Below, piece by piece: positions 23,254 through 32,825 of a stretch of 48,049 nucleotides of DNA. Made by a program: the position numbers and the translations under genes. Origin of the DNA: Burkholderiales bacterium (GTDB taxonomy: Bacteria; Pseudomonadota; Gammaproteobacteria; Burkholderiales; SG8-39); contig JADLAV010000074.1 of assembly GCA_020848075.1 (NCBI GenBank), forward strand, positions 1 through 48,049, in the 5' to 3' direction. Each line of letters starts with the position of its first letter. The stretch's first letter is position 1. The notes below the pieces were generated by a model that made no database searches, was not told the origin of the DNA, and saw nothing but the letters and a program-made list of their open reading frames with translations.

Positions 23254-23751
23254 TCAGGCCTTGCGCCGTTTGCGCGTGCCGCGCTTGGCGTGCGGAGCCG
23301 CTTTGGCGCGCACCTTCGGCTCGACGAGCTTCACCATGTGCCGGCTCGCGCTCTCGATCCGCATCGAGATGCCGCGGACCGGGCCGACGATCGGCAGCGC
23401 GGCGGTCTCGATCGCACCGCCGACGCGCGGGGGCACCGCGCCCAGGCTGCCGACTACGATCTGCTCGGCGACGCGCGCGACGCCGTCGACGATCGCGCTC
23501 GCCTGCTCGGCAGCGCCGTCGACGACCGTGGCGGCGAAGCCCGTGACGTCGCGGTTCATCCGGCCGACGCTCGCGAGCACCTGGCCGTCGGTCCTGAGCC
23601 GTGCGCCGACGATGCCGATCCCGGCGCTCACGGCCTGGCGCTCGAGCGCGACCCCGCGGTGGGCCACCAGCCGGTAGGCTTCGACCACGTTCCGGGCGGT
23701 GCCGCGTGCGTGCTTGAGCGCGTCCTTGCTCAGGGTTGTTACGCGTTGCAT
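23254..23751 (-). CDS. Hypothetical protein with basic C-terminal tail (phasin-like helical)
   Basis: I do not recognise this 165-residue protein. It appears mostly helical and alanine/valine-rich, with no signal peptide or transmembrane segment. It ends in a strongly basic tail (PKVRAKAAPHAKRGTRKRRKA region) rich in Lys, Arg and Ala, like histone-H1-type or polyhydroxyalkanoate-granule-associated proteins. The middle VVDGAAEQASAIVDGVARVAEQI is amphipathic, as in phasins. The start is the ATG at 23751, with AAGGAG just upstream. It is a single gene between gor (convergent) and the large dehydrogenase (divergent). Binding to nucleic acid or an anionic surface is inferred from charge only. Confidence 0.65.
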   Translation of the reverse strand: MQRVTTLSKDALKHARGTARNVVEAYRLVAHRGVALERQAVSAGIGIVGARLRTDGQVLASVGRMNRDVTGFAATVVDGAAEQASAIVDGVARVAEQIVVGSLGAVPPRVGGAIETAALPIVGPVRGISMRIESASRHMVKLVEPKVRAKAAPHAKRGTRKRRKA

Positions 23752-23975
23752 GAGAAATCTCCTTGTCGATGAGAGAAGCGGTGGCGCCGCACACCCCCCG
23801 CGGGCGAAATCCCGCGCGATGCGCCGCATCGGAGGAGCAGGTTACGGGTGCGGTCTAGAGGAATGAACCTAAACGGCTAGAGTGCCCGCCCTACTCCGGG
23901 CGCGGCGCCGGCGGTCTCACGGTCCCCGTCGCCGGCCGCTGCTAGACTTCGTCCTGCCGGCGCCGCGGCCAAGTC

Positions 23976-26900
23976 ATGCGGCGGCAACGCACGATGCGCA
24001 GAAACGCCCACGATGTCATGCGCGAGCGCCTGGAGGAGGTGCTTGCGCTGGTGCGCGTGCGTGTCGCGCGCGATGAGCAGGCCGCGGTCGCCTCCTTCGT
24101 CCCGGAATACTACCGGCAGGTGGATCCGGAGGATCTGGCAGCGCGCGCGCCGGAGGACCTCTACGGCGCCGCGCTCTCCCACTGGAACTTCGCGCGCCGC
24201 CGCGCTCCCGGGCGCGAGAAGGTGCGCGTTTTCAGCCCGACGGCCGAGGAACACGGCTGGCAGTCCACGCATTCGGTCGTCGAGATCGTGAACGACGACA
24301 TGCCGTTCCTGGTGGACTCGGTGACGATGGCCGTGAACCGGCGGGGCCTCGCGCTGCATCTCCTCATTCACCCGGTGCTCGCCGTCGTGCGCGACGCCGG
24401 CGGGCGGCTCGCCGGGCTGGCGGCGGCCGGCGCGAAAGACGCGCCGCGCGAGTCGTTCGTGCACGTCGAAGTGGACCGGCTGGGCGAGCCCGCCGAGGCC
24501 GGGCGCCTCGCCGCGGACATCACGCGCGCGCTCGCGGACGTGCGCGCGGCGGTCGCGGACTGGCAGCCGATGCGCGAGCGGATGGCCGAGGTGATCGCCG
24601 AGCTCGCGCACCGTCCGGCCACGGTGGCCGCGGAAGATCTCGGCGAGGCGCGGGCCTTCCTCGAATGGCTCGCGGACAACCACTTCACTTTCGTCGGTTA
24701 CCGGTGCCACGATCTCGTCACCGTGGACGGCGAGGACGGGCTGCGCGCGGTGCCGGGCTCCGGGCTCGGTATCCTGCGCGAGACCGCGGCGGGGCGGATG
24801 TCGGCGAGCTTTGCCAAACTGCCGCCCCGCGTGCGCGAGCGCGCGCGCGCGCCCGAAGTACTCGTCGTCACCAAGTCGAACTCGCGCTCGACCGTGCATC
24901 GCAGCGGCTACCTCGACTACGTCGGGGTGAAGCGCTTCGACGAGCGGGGCGCGGTGCGCGGCGAGCACCGGTTCCTGGGGCTGTACACGTCGGCGGCCTA
25001 CATGGCGCCGCCGGGTCAGATTCCGCTCCTGCGTCGCAAGGTCGCGTCGGTCATCGCGCGCGCCGGGCTGATGCCGCAGAGCCATGCCGCGAAGGCGCTG
25101 GTGAACATCCTCGACGCCTATCCGCGCGACGAGCTCTTCCAGATCGACGAAGACGAGCTGCTCGAGACGGCGACCGGGATCCTGCAGCTCGAGGAGCGGC
25201 AGCGCATCCGCCTCTTCGTGCGGCGCGATCCCTTCGACCGGTTCCTGTCCTGCCTGATCTACACGCCGCGGGAGCGCTACGACACCACGCTGCGGCGCAA
25301 GTGGCAGGCGATCCTCGCGCAGGCGTTCGCCGGGGACGCGTCGGACTTCGGCGTCTTTCTCTCCGAGTCCGCGCTCGCGCGCGTCCTGATCACGGTGCGC
25401 ACGACGCCGGGCGCGGTCCCGCAGTACGACGTGCGCGAAATCGAGGTGCGCCTGGCGGCCGCCGCGCGCCGCTGGGAGGACGATCTGAAGGACGCGCTCG
25501 CCGCCGCGCTCGGCGAGGCGCGCGGCAATGCGCTGTGCGCCGCCTACGGCGGCGCGTTTCCCGCCGGGTACCGGGAGGATTTCGCCGCGCGGAGCGCGGT
25601 CGCTGACATCGAGACGATGGCGCGGCTCACCGAGGCAGAGCCGCTCGGCTTGAGCCTCTACCGGCCGCCCGAGGCGGCGCCCGGGTCGGCTCGGTTCAAG
25701 CTCTTCCGCCGCGGCGCGCCGCTCCCCCTGTCCGACTCGCTGCCGATGCTCGAGCGCATGGGGCTGCGCGTGCTGGAGGAGCGCCCGTACCGCATCCTGT
25801 CGGAGTCCGCCGCGCCGGTCTGGCTGCACGACTTCGGACTGATCGCGGGCGAGGGCGCCGAGCTCGACCTCGAGGCGGTCGACGCGATCTTCGTGGACGC
25901 CTTCGCGCGCGTGTATCGCGGCGAGGTCGAGAACGACGATTTCAACCGCCTGGTGCTCGGCGCGCGCCTCGCGGCGGACGAGGTGGTCATCCTGCGGGCA
26001 TACGCGCGTTACCTGCAGCAGCTCGGCTTCGGGCTGCCGCAGTCGTTCATCCAGCAGACGCTCGCCGCGCATCCGGGCGTTGCGCGCATGCTGGTGAACC
26101 TGTTCAAGCTGCGGTTCGACCCCGACGGCGCCGGTGCGGGCGCCGATCCCGCGACTGCGGACCGGCAGGCGCAGGCCATCGAGGCGGCGCTCGAGAAGGT
26201 CGCCAACCTGAACGAGGATCGGGTGCTGCGCCAGTACCTCGCGCTCGTCCTCGCGACCGTCCGCACGAACTGGTTCCGCACGGACGGCGGCGCGCGCAGG
26301 CCGTTTCTCTCGTTCAAGCTCGATCCGTCCCGCATCCCCGGGATGCCCGAGCCGAAGCCGATGTTCGAGATCTTCGTGTATTCGCCGCGTTTCGAGGGCG
26401 TGCACCTGCGCGGCGGCAAGGTCGCGCGCGGCGGCCTGCGCTGGTCGGACCGCCCGGAGGACTTCCGCACCGAGGTGCTGGGGCTCGTCAAGGCGCAGAT
26501 GGTGAAGAACGCGGTGATCGTGCCGGTCGGGTCGAAGGGCGGCTTCGTGCTGAAGCGCGCGCCGTCCCCGGCCGACCGCGAGGCGTACCTGAAGGAGGGC
26601 GTGGCCTGCTACCGCGATTATCTGCGCGGGCTGCTCGATCTCACCGACAATCTCGCGGGCGGCAAGGTCGTGCCGCCGCCCGGGGTGCGCCGGCACGATC
26701 CCGATGATCCGTACCTGGTGGTCGCGGCGGACAAGGGCACGGCGACCTTCTCCGACCACGCGAACGGCGTCGCCGCCGAGTACGGATTCTGGCTCGGCGA
26801 TGCGTTCGCCTCCGGGGGCTCGGCGGGTTACGACCACAAGGGGATGGGCATCACCGCGCGCGGGGCGTGGGAGTCGGTGAAGCGGCACTTCCGCGAGATC

Positions 26901-28820
26901 GGCTTCGACACGCAATCGGCCGACTTCACGGTGGTCGGGATCGGCGACATGTCCGGAGACGTCTTCGGCAACGGCATGCTGCGCTCGGAGCGCATCCGGC
27001 TCGTCGCGGCGTTCGACCACCGCCACATCTTCATCGATCCCGATCCGGATGCGGCCACCGGCTTCGAGGAGCGCAAGCGCCTCTTCGCCCTGCCGCGCTC
27101 CTCCTGGGCCGACTACCGCGCGGACCTCATCTCGAAGGGCGGTGGCGTCTGGCCGCGCTCGGCGAAATCGATCCCGCTCTCGCCCGAGGCGCGGCGCGCG
27201 CTCGGCGTCGAGGCCGGCGAGCTCGCGCCGAATGCCCTGGTGAGCGCGATCCTCGAGGCGCCGGTGGACCTCCTCTACAACGGCGGCATCGGCACCTACG
27301 TCAAGGCGCGGGACGAGACGCACGCGGAGGTCGGCGACCGCGCGAACGACGCGGTGCGCGTGAACGGGGCGGCGCTGCGCTGCAAGGTCGTTGCCGAAGG
27401 CGGCAATCTCGGGTTCACCCAGCGCGGACGCATCGAGTACGCGCTCGCGGGCGGGCGCATCAACACCGACGCGATCGACAACTCGGCGGGCGTCGACACG
27501 TCCGACCACGAGGTGAACATCAAGATCCTGCTCGGCCTCGCGATCGCCGACGGCGAGCTCACCGGGAAGCAGCGCAACCAGCTCCTCGCCGCGGCGACCG
27601 GCGACGTGGCGACGCTCGTGCTGCGCGACAACTACTTCCAGACCCAGTCGCTCTCGGTCGTGCGGCGCATGGGACCGAAGCTCCTCGACGCTCAGGCGCG
27701 GTTCATCCGCTTCCTGGAGAAGTCCGGCCGGCTCAACCGCGCGCTCGAGTTCCTGCCCGACGAGGAGGCGCTTGCCGAGCGCCGCGCGCGGGGCATCGGG
27801 CTCACCGCACCGGAGCTCGCGGTGCTGCTCGCGTACAGCAAGCTGTGGCTGTGCGACGAGCTCCTCGCCTCGCCGTTCCTGGAGGATCCGTGGGCGGCCG
27901 CCGCGCTCGAGCGCTACTTTCCGATCGCGCTCAGCACGCGCTTCGCCGCGTACATGCCGCGCCACCCGCTGCGGCGCGAGATCACCGCCACCCACATCGT
28001 GAACGGCATGGTGAACCGCGTGGGCAGCACCTTCGTGCACGGCCTGATGGAGTCGACTGGCGCGCGGCCGCACGAGATCGTCCGCGCGTACCTGCAGCAG
28101 CGCGAGATCTTCGACTACGTCGCGCTCTGGCGCGCGATCGAGAGCCTCGACGGCCAGGTGCCGGACGAGGCGCAGGCCGAGATGCTGATCGAGGCGGCGC
28201 GGCTCACGGTGCGCGCGACGGTCTGGCTGCTGCGCTCGAAGCGGCTTGCCGACGGCATCGCGGCGACGGTCGCGCATTTCCGGCCCGGCGTGGAGAAGCT
28301 CGCCGGGCGCCTGCCGCAGCTGCTCGATGCGCAGTCGCGCGCCAACCTCGACGGCCGCGCCGCCGCGCTCGCCGGGCGCGCCGTGCCTGCGCCGCTCGCG
28401 CAGCGCGTCGCGTCGCTCGAGAATCTCTTCTCGGCGCTCGACATCGTCGAGATCGCCGGCGCGTGCGGCCGCTCCGTGGAGACGGTCGCCACGGTCTACT
28501 TCCGGCTCTCGGCGGAGCTCGGCCTCCCTTGGCTGCGCGAGCGGATCGGGTTGCTGCCGGCTGACGGCCACTGGCCGGCGCTCGCTCGCGGCGCGATGCG
28601 CGACGACCTTGCGGGGTTGCAGCGCACGCTCACCGCCGAAGCCATGGCTCACGCGGAGGAGGCCGCCGAGCCTGACGCGCTGATCGCCGCGTGGTGGCGC
28701 GGCAAGGGCGACCGGCTCGAGCGGGCGCGTCACCTCCTGGAGGAAATGAAGAGCGGGCCGGCGCCGGATCTCCCGATCCTCTCGGTCGCATTGCGGGAGC
28801 TCCGCAATCTCGCGCAGTGA
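23976..28820 (+). CDS. gdhB: Large NAD-specific glutamate dehydrogenase (GDH-180 type)
   Basis: This catabolic enzyme would convert glutamate to 2-oxoglutarate and ammonia with NAD. The 1,614-residue length fits the large bacterial GDH family (about 1,600). Its regulatory N terminus contains HSVVEIVNDDMPFLVDSV and FTFVGYR. The central catalytic domain starts near residue 800 with RGGLRWSDRPEDFRTEVLG, MVKNAVIVPVGSKGGF (the lysine-rich active region, about 840-860) and DKGTATFSDHAN. The C-terminal region is helical. The first ATG (23976) may be too early; the ATG at 23994 is possible. A 1,618-codon antisense open frame covers it but is a GC-skew shadow. The symbol is a common one for this family. 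Confidence 0.93.
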   Translation: MRRQRTMRRNAHDVMRERLEEVLALVRVRVARDEQAAVASFVPEYYRQVDPEDLAARAPEDLYGAALSHWNFARRRAPGREKVRVFSPTAEEHGWQSTHSVVEIVNDDMPFLVDSVTMAVNRRGLALHLLIHPVLAVVRDAGGRLAGLAAAGAKDAPRESFVHVEVDRLGEPAEAGRLAADITRALADVRAAVADWQPMRERMAEVIAELAHRPATVAAEDLGEARAFLEWLADNHFTFVGYRCHDLVTVDGEDGLRAVPGSGLGILRETAAGRMSASFAKLPPRVRERARAPEVLVVTKSNSRSTVHRSGYLDYVGVKRFDERGAVRGEHRFLGLYTSAAYMAPPGQIPLLRRKVASVIARAGLMPQSHAAKALVNILDAYPRDELFQIDEDELLETATGILQLEERQRIRLFVRRDPFDRFLSCLIYTPRERYDTTLRRKWQAILAQAFAGDASDFGVFLSESALARVLITVRTTPGAVPQYDVREIEVRLAAAARRWEDDLKDALAAALGEARGNALCAAYGGAFPAGYREDFAARSAVADIETMARLTEAEPLGLSLYRPPEAAPGSARFKLFRRGAPLPLSDSLPMLERMGLRVLEERPYRILSESAAPVWLHDFGLIAGEGAELDLEAVDAIFVDAFARVYRGEVENDDFNRLVLGARLAADEVVILRAYARYLQQLGFGLPQSFIQQTLAAHPGVARMLVNLFKLRFDPDGAGAGADPATADRQAQAIEAALEKVANLNEDRVLRQYLALVLATVRTNWFRTDGGARRPFLSFKLDPSRIPGMPEPKPMFEIFVYSPRFEGVHLRGGKVARGGLRWSDRPEDFRTEVLGLVKAQMVKNAVIVPVGSKGGFVLKRAPSPADREAYLKEGVACYRDYLRGLLDLTDNLAGGKVVPPPGVRRHDPDDPYLVVAADKGTATFSDHANGVAAEYGFWLGDAFASGGSAGYDHKGMGITARGAWESVKRHFREIGFDTQSADFTVVGIGDMSGDVFGNGMLRSERIRLVAAFDHRHIFIDPDPDAATGFEERKRLFALPRSSWADYRADLISKGGGVWPRSAKSIPLSPEARRALGVEAGELAPNALVSAILEAPVDLLYNGGIGTYVKARDETHAEVGDRANDAVRVNGAALRCKVVAEGGNLGFTQRGRIEYALAGGRINTDAIDNSAGVDTSDHEVNIKILLGLAIADGELTGKQRNQLLAAATGDVATLVLRDNYFQTQSLSVVRRMGPKLLDAQARFIRFLEKSGRLNRALEFLPDEEALAERRARGIGLTAPELAVLLAYSKLWLCDELLASPFLEDPWAAAALERYFPIALSTRFAAYMPRHPLRREITATHIVNGMVNRVGSTFVHGLMESTGARPHEIVRAYLQQREIFDYVALWRAIESLDGQVPDEAQAEMLIEAARLTVRATVWLLRSKRLADGIAATVAHFRPGVEKLAGRLPQLLDAQSRANLDGRAAALAGRAVPAPLAQRVASLENLFSALDIVEIAGACGRSVETVATVYFRLSAELGLPWLRERIGLLPADGHWPALARGAMRDDLAGLQRTLTAEAMAHAEEAAEPDALIAAWWRGKGDRLERARHLLEEMKSGPAPDLPILSVALRELRNLAQ

Positions 28821-28901
28821 GCATCTCGGCGCAGCGTGCGCTTGCTAGAATCGGGGCCGCGCAGCCGACAGCGAACGCACGAACGACGCGAGGATCCTGG
28901 C

Positions 28902-29588
28902 ATGCCGACACGCACGATCGCCGTTGCCGCCGCGCTCTCGCTCGCGTGGAGCGCCGCCTGGGCGGCCGAGGAGCCGCGCTTCAACCAGGTCGAGCTGGAG
29001 GCCGCGGCGTCGCGGGAAGTGCCGAACGACCTGATGACCGCGAGCCTCTTTTCCGAGGCGAGCGCCGCCGCGCCCGCCGAGGTCGCCGCCTCCCTCAATC
29101 GCGCGAGCGCCGAGGCCATCAAGCTCGCCGCGAAGTTCGAGGGTGTGAAAGCATCGAGTGGCCAGGCGTACACGTATCCGGTGTACGACCGCAACCAGAA
29201 GCTCGTCGCCTGGCGCGGCCGCGTGGAGATCCGGGTCGAGAGCCGCGATTTCCAGGCCGTCGCACAGCTCGCGGCGAAGCTGCAGCCGTCGATGCAGCTC
29301 GGCGGCGTCGGGTTCACGATCTCGCCCGAGCTGCGCCGGCGGGTGGAAGACGAGCTGATCGTCGAGGCGATCGCGGCGTTTCGCGCGCGCGCGGACGTCG
29401 CGCGCCAGGCGCTCGGCGGCAAATCGTACCGGATCCGCCAGATCGCCTTGAGCGCGGGCGGCGTCGTGCCGCGGCCGTTGGCGATGGCGCGCGCCGCGCC
29501 GGCGGCGGCCGAAGCACCGCCGCCGGTCTTCGAGGGCGGCGAGAGCCGGGTGCAGGTCGTCGCCCGCGGAACGATCGAGGTGGAGTGA
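28902..29588 (+). CDS. SIMPL-domain (DUF541) periplasmic protein
   Basis: This 228-residue exported protein has a signal peptide ending near AAWA. A SIMPL/DUF541 fold follows, recognisable by the opening RFNQVELEAAASREVPNDLMTASLFSEA-type strand pattern and by later GVGFTISPELRRRVEDELIVEAI. Proteins of this group (YggE-like) are periplasmic or membrane-associated and are linked to oxidative stress in some bacteria; their molecular function is unclear. The start was set to the ATG at 28902, at the signal peptide, rather than an upstream ATG. It follows the dehydrogenase by 81 bp and precedes an MFS transporter by 70 bp. Confidence 0.78.
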   Translation: MPTRTIAVAAALSLAWSAAWAAEEPRFNQVELEAAASREVPNDLMTASLFSEASAAAPAEVAASLNRASAEAIKLAAKFEGVKASSGQAYTYPVYDRNQKLVAWRGRVEIRVESRDFQAVAQLAAKLQPSMQLGGVGFTISPELRRRVEDELIVEAIAAFRARADVARQALGGKSYRIRQIALSAGGVVPRPLAMARAAPAAAEAPPPVFEGGESRVQVVARGTIEVE

Positions 29589-29658
29589 GCGCGCCGCGGC
29601 CGCGGTTCAATGCCGCCGCGCGGAGCGTGCTCGCGCACACCGGCTCCGGCCTCGCACC

Positions 29659-30867
29659 ATGAGCAAGATGCTCCTCGCGATCGCCGTCACGCTGGCGACG
29701 CAGACGCTCGCCTCGATCGCGCTCATCGCGCCCTCGGTGCTCGCGCCGGCGGCGGCTGCCGATCTCGGCGTCGCACCGCAGGCGATCGGCATCTTCGTCG
29801 CCGCGGCGTACCTGCTCGCGATGCTCTCGGGGCTTGCGGCGGGCGGCCTGATCGCAGGCCTTGGCCCGGTGCGCGTCTGCCAGCTCGCTCTCGTCCTCGG
29901 CGGCGCCGGCCTCGCGCTCGGCGCGCCGGGCGAGGTGACGCTCATATTCGCCGCTGCCGTGCTGATCGGCTACGGCTACGGGATCGTGAATCCGACCAGC
30001 TCGCACATCCTCGCTGCGAACACGCCGCGCCGGAGGATGGGCCTCATCTTCTCGATCAAGCAGACCGGCGTGCCGCTCGGTGGCGCGATCGCCGGCGCGG
30101 CCGTGCCGCCGCTCGTGCTCGCGGCTGGCTGGCAGGGCACGCTGCTCGTCCTGGCGGGAGTCTGCGCGCTGGCAGCGCTCGCGTTGCAGCCCGTGCGCCC
30201 GCGGTTCGACGCCCGCCGCGAGGCTGCGCCGCGCACGAGCTGGTCGCGCATGGCGGAGCCGGTGCGCCTCGTCCTCGCCTCCCCGGGTCTGCGCGTTCTC
30301 GCACTGACCTCGCTCGTGTACTCGCAGGTGCAGCTCGTGGTGGTCACCTATCTCGTGCCCTTTTTCAACCTCCGGCTGGGGCATTCCCTCGTGGTCGCCG
30401 GGCTGATCTACGCGGTGGCGCACGGCGCCGGGGTAGTGGGCCGCGTCATCTGGGGCGCGATCGCCGACCGGCTGCGCGCGCCGGGGATCGTGCTCGCGTT
30501 CCTCGGCTTCACTGCTTCGGGATGCGGGCTCGCCACGGCGCTCGCCTCGCCGGGTTGGCCGGTCGGCGTGCTGATCGCGATCGCTGCCCTCTACGGCGCG
30601 TCGGCCGTCGGCTGGAACGGCGTGTACCTCTCCGAGGTCGCGCGCCGCGCGCCCCCAGACCAGGTGGGCGTCGCGACCGGTGGCACGCAGTTCTTCACTT
30701 TCTTCGGTGCGCTCTCCGGCCCGCCGATCTTCGCTGCCCTGGTGTGGGCGACCGGTGGCTACGCGTGGGGCTTCGCTGCATTCGCCCTGCCGCCGCTACT
30801 CATGGGCGCGCGGCTCCTGTCGGGGGAGCGATCGCGGATCCGTCATGGCGCGGCGAAGGCGCGATGA
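29659..30867 (+). CDS. MFS transporter (CynX/NIMT-like or YbfB-like)
   Basis: This 402-residue inner-membrane secondary transporter has about twelve transmembrane helices in two halves. It has the MFS-like loop GPVRVCQLALVLGG and repeated motifs such as GLIAGLGP and WGAIADRLRAPG (the conserved D-R-L/R between helices 8 and 9). The substrate is unknown. The last bases overlap the next gene (ATGA), so it is the first gene of a three-gene translationally coupled unit with an alpha/beta hydrolase and a metallopeptidase-like lipoprotein. Confidence 0.82.
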   Translation: MSKMLLAIAVTLATQTLASIALIAPSVLAPAAAADLGVAPQAIGIFVAAAYLLAMLSGLAAGGLIAGLGPVRVCQLALVLGGAGLALGAPGEVTLIFAAAVLIGYGYGIVNPTSSHILAANTPRRRMGLIFSIKQTGVPLGGAIAGAAVPPLVLAAGWQGTLLVLAGVCALAALALQPVRPRFDARREAAPRTSWSRMAEPVRLVLASPGLRVLALTSLVYSQVQLVVVTYLVPFFNLRLGHSLVVAGLIYAVAHGAGVVGRVIWGAIADRLRAPGIVLAFLGFTASGCGLATALASPGWPVGVLIAIAALYGASAVGWNGVYLSEVARRAPPDQVGVATGGTQFFTFFGALSGPPIFAALVWATGGYAWGFAAFALPPLLMGARLLSGERSRIRHGAAKAR

Positions 30868-31565
30868 GCGGGGCCACCAGCGGTGATCGAGACCACGGCG
30901 CCTCGGCGGGCGTGCGGGGTGGGCGCCGGGCGAGCGCGGACCGTCGCGAGGCGGTCGTCCTGCTCCACGGCCTGTGGACGAACCGGTTGGTCATGGTGTG
31001 GCTTGCGCGGCGCCTCGCGGCGCACGGATATGCCACGCACCTCTTCGGGTACCCGTCGATTGCGCGCGACATCGACGCCAACGCCGCGTTGCTCGCCCGG
31101 TCTCTCGCCGAGCTGTCCGCGCCGGTACTACACCTGGTCGGCCACAGCCTCGGGGGTGTCACCGTGCTCGCGAGCCTGAAGGCTCGGCCGGATCCGCGCG
31201 TTCGACGAGTCGTGCTCCTCGGCGCGCCGGTGTGCGGCGCGGCTGCGGTGCGCCGATTGCTGCGAAGCGGGTGGGGCCGCGCCCTGGTTGGATCCGGGGC
31301 ACGCCGGCTGGCCGCACCGCAGGCGCTCGAGATCGACCCCGGGATCGAGATCGGCGCGATCGCCGGCACGCGGCGTCTCGGCATGGCCCGCGTGCTCGCG
31401 CCGGTGCCGGGCCCGGGTGACGGCGCGGTGCTGGTCGAGGAGACGCGTCACCCGCAGGCGCGCGATGCGCTCACTTTGCGCGTGAGCCACAGCGGCATGC
31501 TGTTCTCGTCCGAGGTTGCGCGCCAGGTGGCTCACTTCCTGCGGCAAGGCCGTTTCGCGCGATGA
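30864..31565 (+). CDS. Alpha/beta hydrolase (lipase/PGAP1-like)
   Basis: This 233-residue serine hydrolase has VVLLHGLWTN (oxyanion region, 31-40), the nucleophile elbow GHSLGG with Ser95, a mid acidic region and a C-terminal VSHSGML that supplies the catalytic histidine. It has no obvious signal peptide, although the first 25 residues are polar and disordered. It probably hydrolyses an ester or amide; the substrate is unknown. It starts by an ATGA overlap with the MFS gene and ends with an ATGA overlap with the next gene, which shows tight coupling. Confidence 0.82.
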   Translation: MSGATSGDRDHGASAGVRGGRRASADRREAVVLLHGLWTNRLVMVWLARRLAAHGYATHLFGYPSIARDIDANAALLARSLAELSAPVLHLVGHSLGGVTVLASLKARPDPRVRRVVLLGAPVCGAAAVRRLLRSGWGRALVGSGARRLAAPQALEIDPGIEIGAIAGTRRLGMARVLAPVPGPGDGAVLVEETRHPQARDALTLRVSHSGMLFSSEVARQVAHFLRQGRFAR

Positions 31566-32635
31566 GCCGGGCGCACCGGGGCGCGATCGGGTTCATCGCG
31601 GCCCGCGCGGCCGCGGTCGCGGCAGTGCTCGCGCTCGCCGGCTGCGCCACGGCCGAGTACTACACGCAGGCGATCGCAGGTCACCTCGACGTCGTGCGCC
31701 GCGAGCAGCCCATCGCGGATCTGCTCGCCGATCCGGCCACCTCACAGCCGCTGCGTGCCGAGCTCGAACGCGTGCTCGCGATGCGCGATTTCGCGAGCCG
31801 CGAGCTCGCGCTGCCCGACAACGGCAGCTACCGCAGCTACGCCGATCTAGGCCGCCCGTACGTGCTGTGGAACGTGTTCGCCGCGGCTGAATTTTCCGTC
31901 GATGCGACGCGGTCCTGCTTTCCGGTGGCGGGCTGCGTGAGCTACCGCGGGTACTACGCGCGCGCCGACGCCGAGCGCTACGCGAAGGCGCTCGCAGCGC
32001 GGGGCTTCGACGTGTACATCGGCGGGGTGCCGGCATACTCGACGCTCGGCTGGTTCGACGACCCGGTGCTCAACACGTTCGTCGGCTACCCGGAGGGCGA
32101 GGTCGCGCGCATCCTCTTCCACGAGCTCGCGCACCAGGTGGTGTACGTGAAGGACGACAGCGTCTTCAACGAGTCCTTCGCGGTGACGGTCGAGCGGACG
32201 GGCGTGCGCCGGTGGTTCGCGCGCGGCACGCCCGCAGCCGACGTGCGCGCGTACGAAGCGCTACGCGAGCGCAGAGAGGCGTTCGTTGCCCTGGTGCTGC
32301 GCTTCCGCGCGCGGCTGGACGCGCTCTACCACGAACCGATCGCGGAGGCGGCGAAGCGGGCGGACAAGGCACGGCTGCTGGCCGAGATGGAGATCGCGTA
32401 CGGCGCGCTGAAGGCGCAATGGGGCGGGTACACCGGCTTCGACGGGTTCTTCGCGCAGAAGCTCGGCAATGCGCACTTCGCCGCGATCGCCGTCTATACC
32501 GAGCGGGTGCCGGCGTTCGAGCGGCTGCTCGCGCGCGAAGGCAACGATCTCCCGCGCTTCTACGCGGCGGTCAAGCGGCTTGCTCGGCTGCCGAAGGCCG
32601 AGCGCGACGTGGCGCTCGACGCGTTGGCGCGCTGA
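31562..32635 (+). CDS. Lipoprotein metallopeptidase, predicted aminopeptidase (COG4324)
   Basis: This 357-residue protein has a lipoprotein signal (lipobox LAGC, Cys28). A zinc-protease core follows, with HELAHQ (His187, Glu188, His191) and a downstream NESFA (Glu204) as likely third ligand. The architecture matches the family called predicted aminopeptidase, of which few members are characterised. It would be anchored in the periplasm at the inner or outer membrane. It is the third gene of the overlapping MFS-hydrolase-peptidase unit. It ends just before a dispersed hairpin repeat at 32647-32803. Confidence 0.83.
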   Translation: MSRAHRGAIGFIAARAAAVAAVLALAGCATAEYYTQAIAGHLDVVRREQPIADLLADPATSQPLRAELERVLAMRDFASRELALPDNGSYRSYADLGRPYVLWNVFAAAEFSVDATRSCFPVAGCVSYRGYYARADAERYAKALAARGFDVYIGGVPAYSTLGWFDDPVLNTFVGYPEGEVARILFHELAHQVVYVKDDSVFNESFAVTVERTGVRRWFARGTPAADVRAYEALRERREAFVALVLRFRARLDALYHEPIAEAAKRADKARLLAEMEIAYGALKAQWGGYTGFDGFFAQKLGNAHFAAIAVYTERVPAFERLLAREGNDLPRFYAAVKRLARLPKAERDVALDALAR

Positions 32636-32646
32636 AGCACCGCCCC

Positions 32647-32803
32647 GTGACGCTTCGCGTGAGACCCCGCACCACCCCGTCACGCTTCGCGTGCCACCCC
32701 GCACCACCCCGGCCGCTCGCGCGGCCACCCGTCCTCGGAGAGGCGGGGAGAAAAGATCCCCTCCTTTTCAAGGAGGGGTGCCGCCGAAGGCGGCGGGGTG
32801 GTT
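32647..32803. repeat. Dispersed hairpin repeat, locus 3
   Basis: Several modules are clustered here. Two partly degraded copies of the CACGC-TTC-GCGTG hairpin lie at about 32647-32663 and 32679-32695. They are followed by GGCCGCTCGCGCGGCC (32711-32726), a decayed CCTC/GAGG stem (32728-32747), an intact CCCCTCCTT/AAGGAGGGG stem (32758-32778), GCCGCCGAAGGCGGC (32780-32794) and GGGGTGGTT (32795-32803). It lies between the convergent metallopeptidase and membrane protein genes. Confidence 0.85.
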
Positions 32804-32825
32804 GGACCCTCCGCCTCGCTCCTCG

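Noticed and set aside
23877-28733. 1,618-codon open frame antisense to the glutamate dehydrogenase gene
   Set aside because: It is a long arginine/alanine/glycine-rich frame produced by GC-rich codon bias opposite a clearly recognised enzyme, with no domain of its own.
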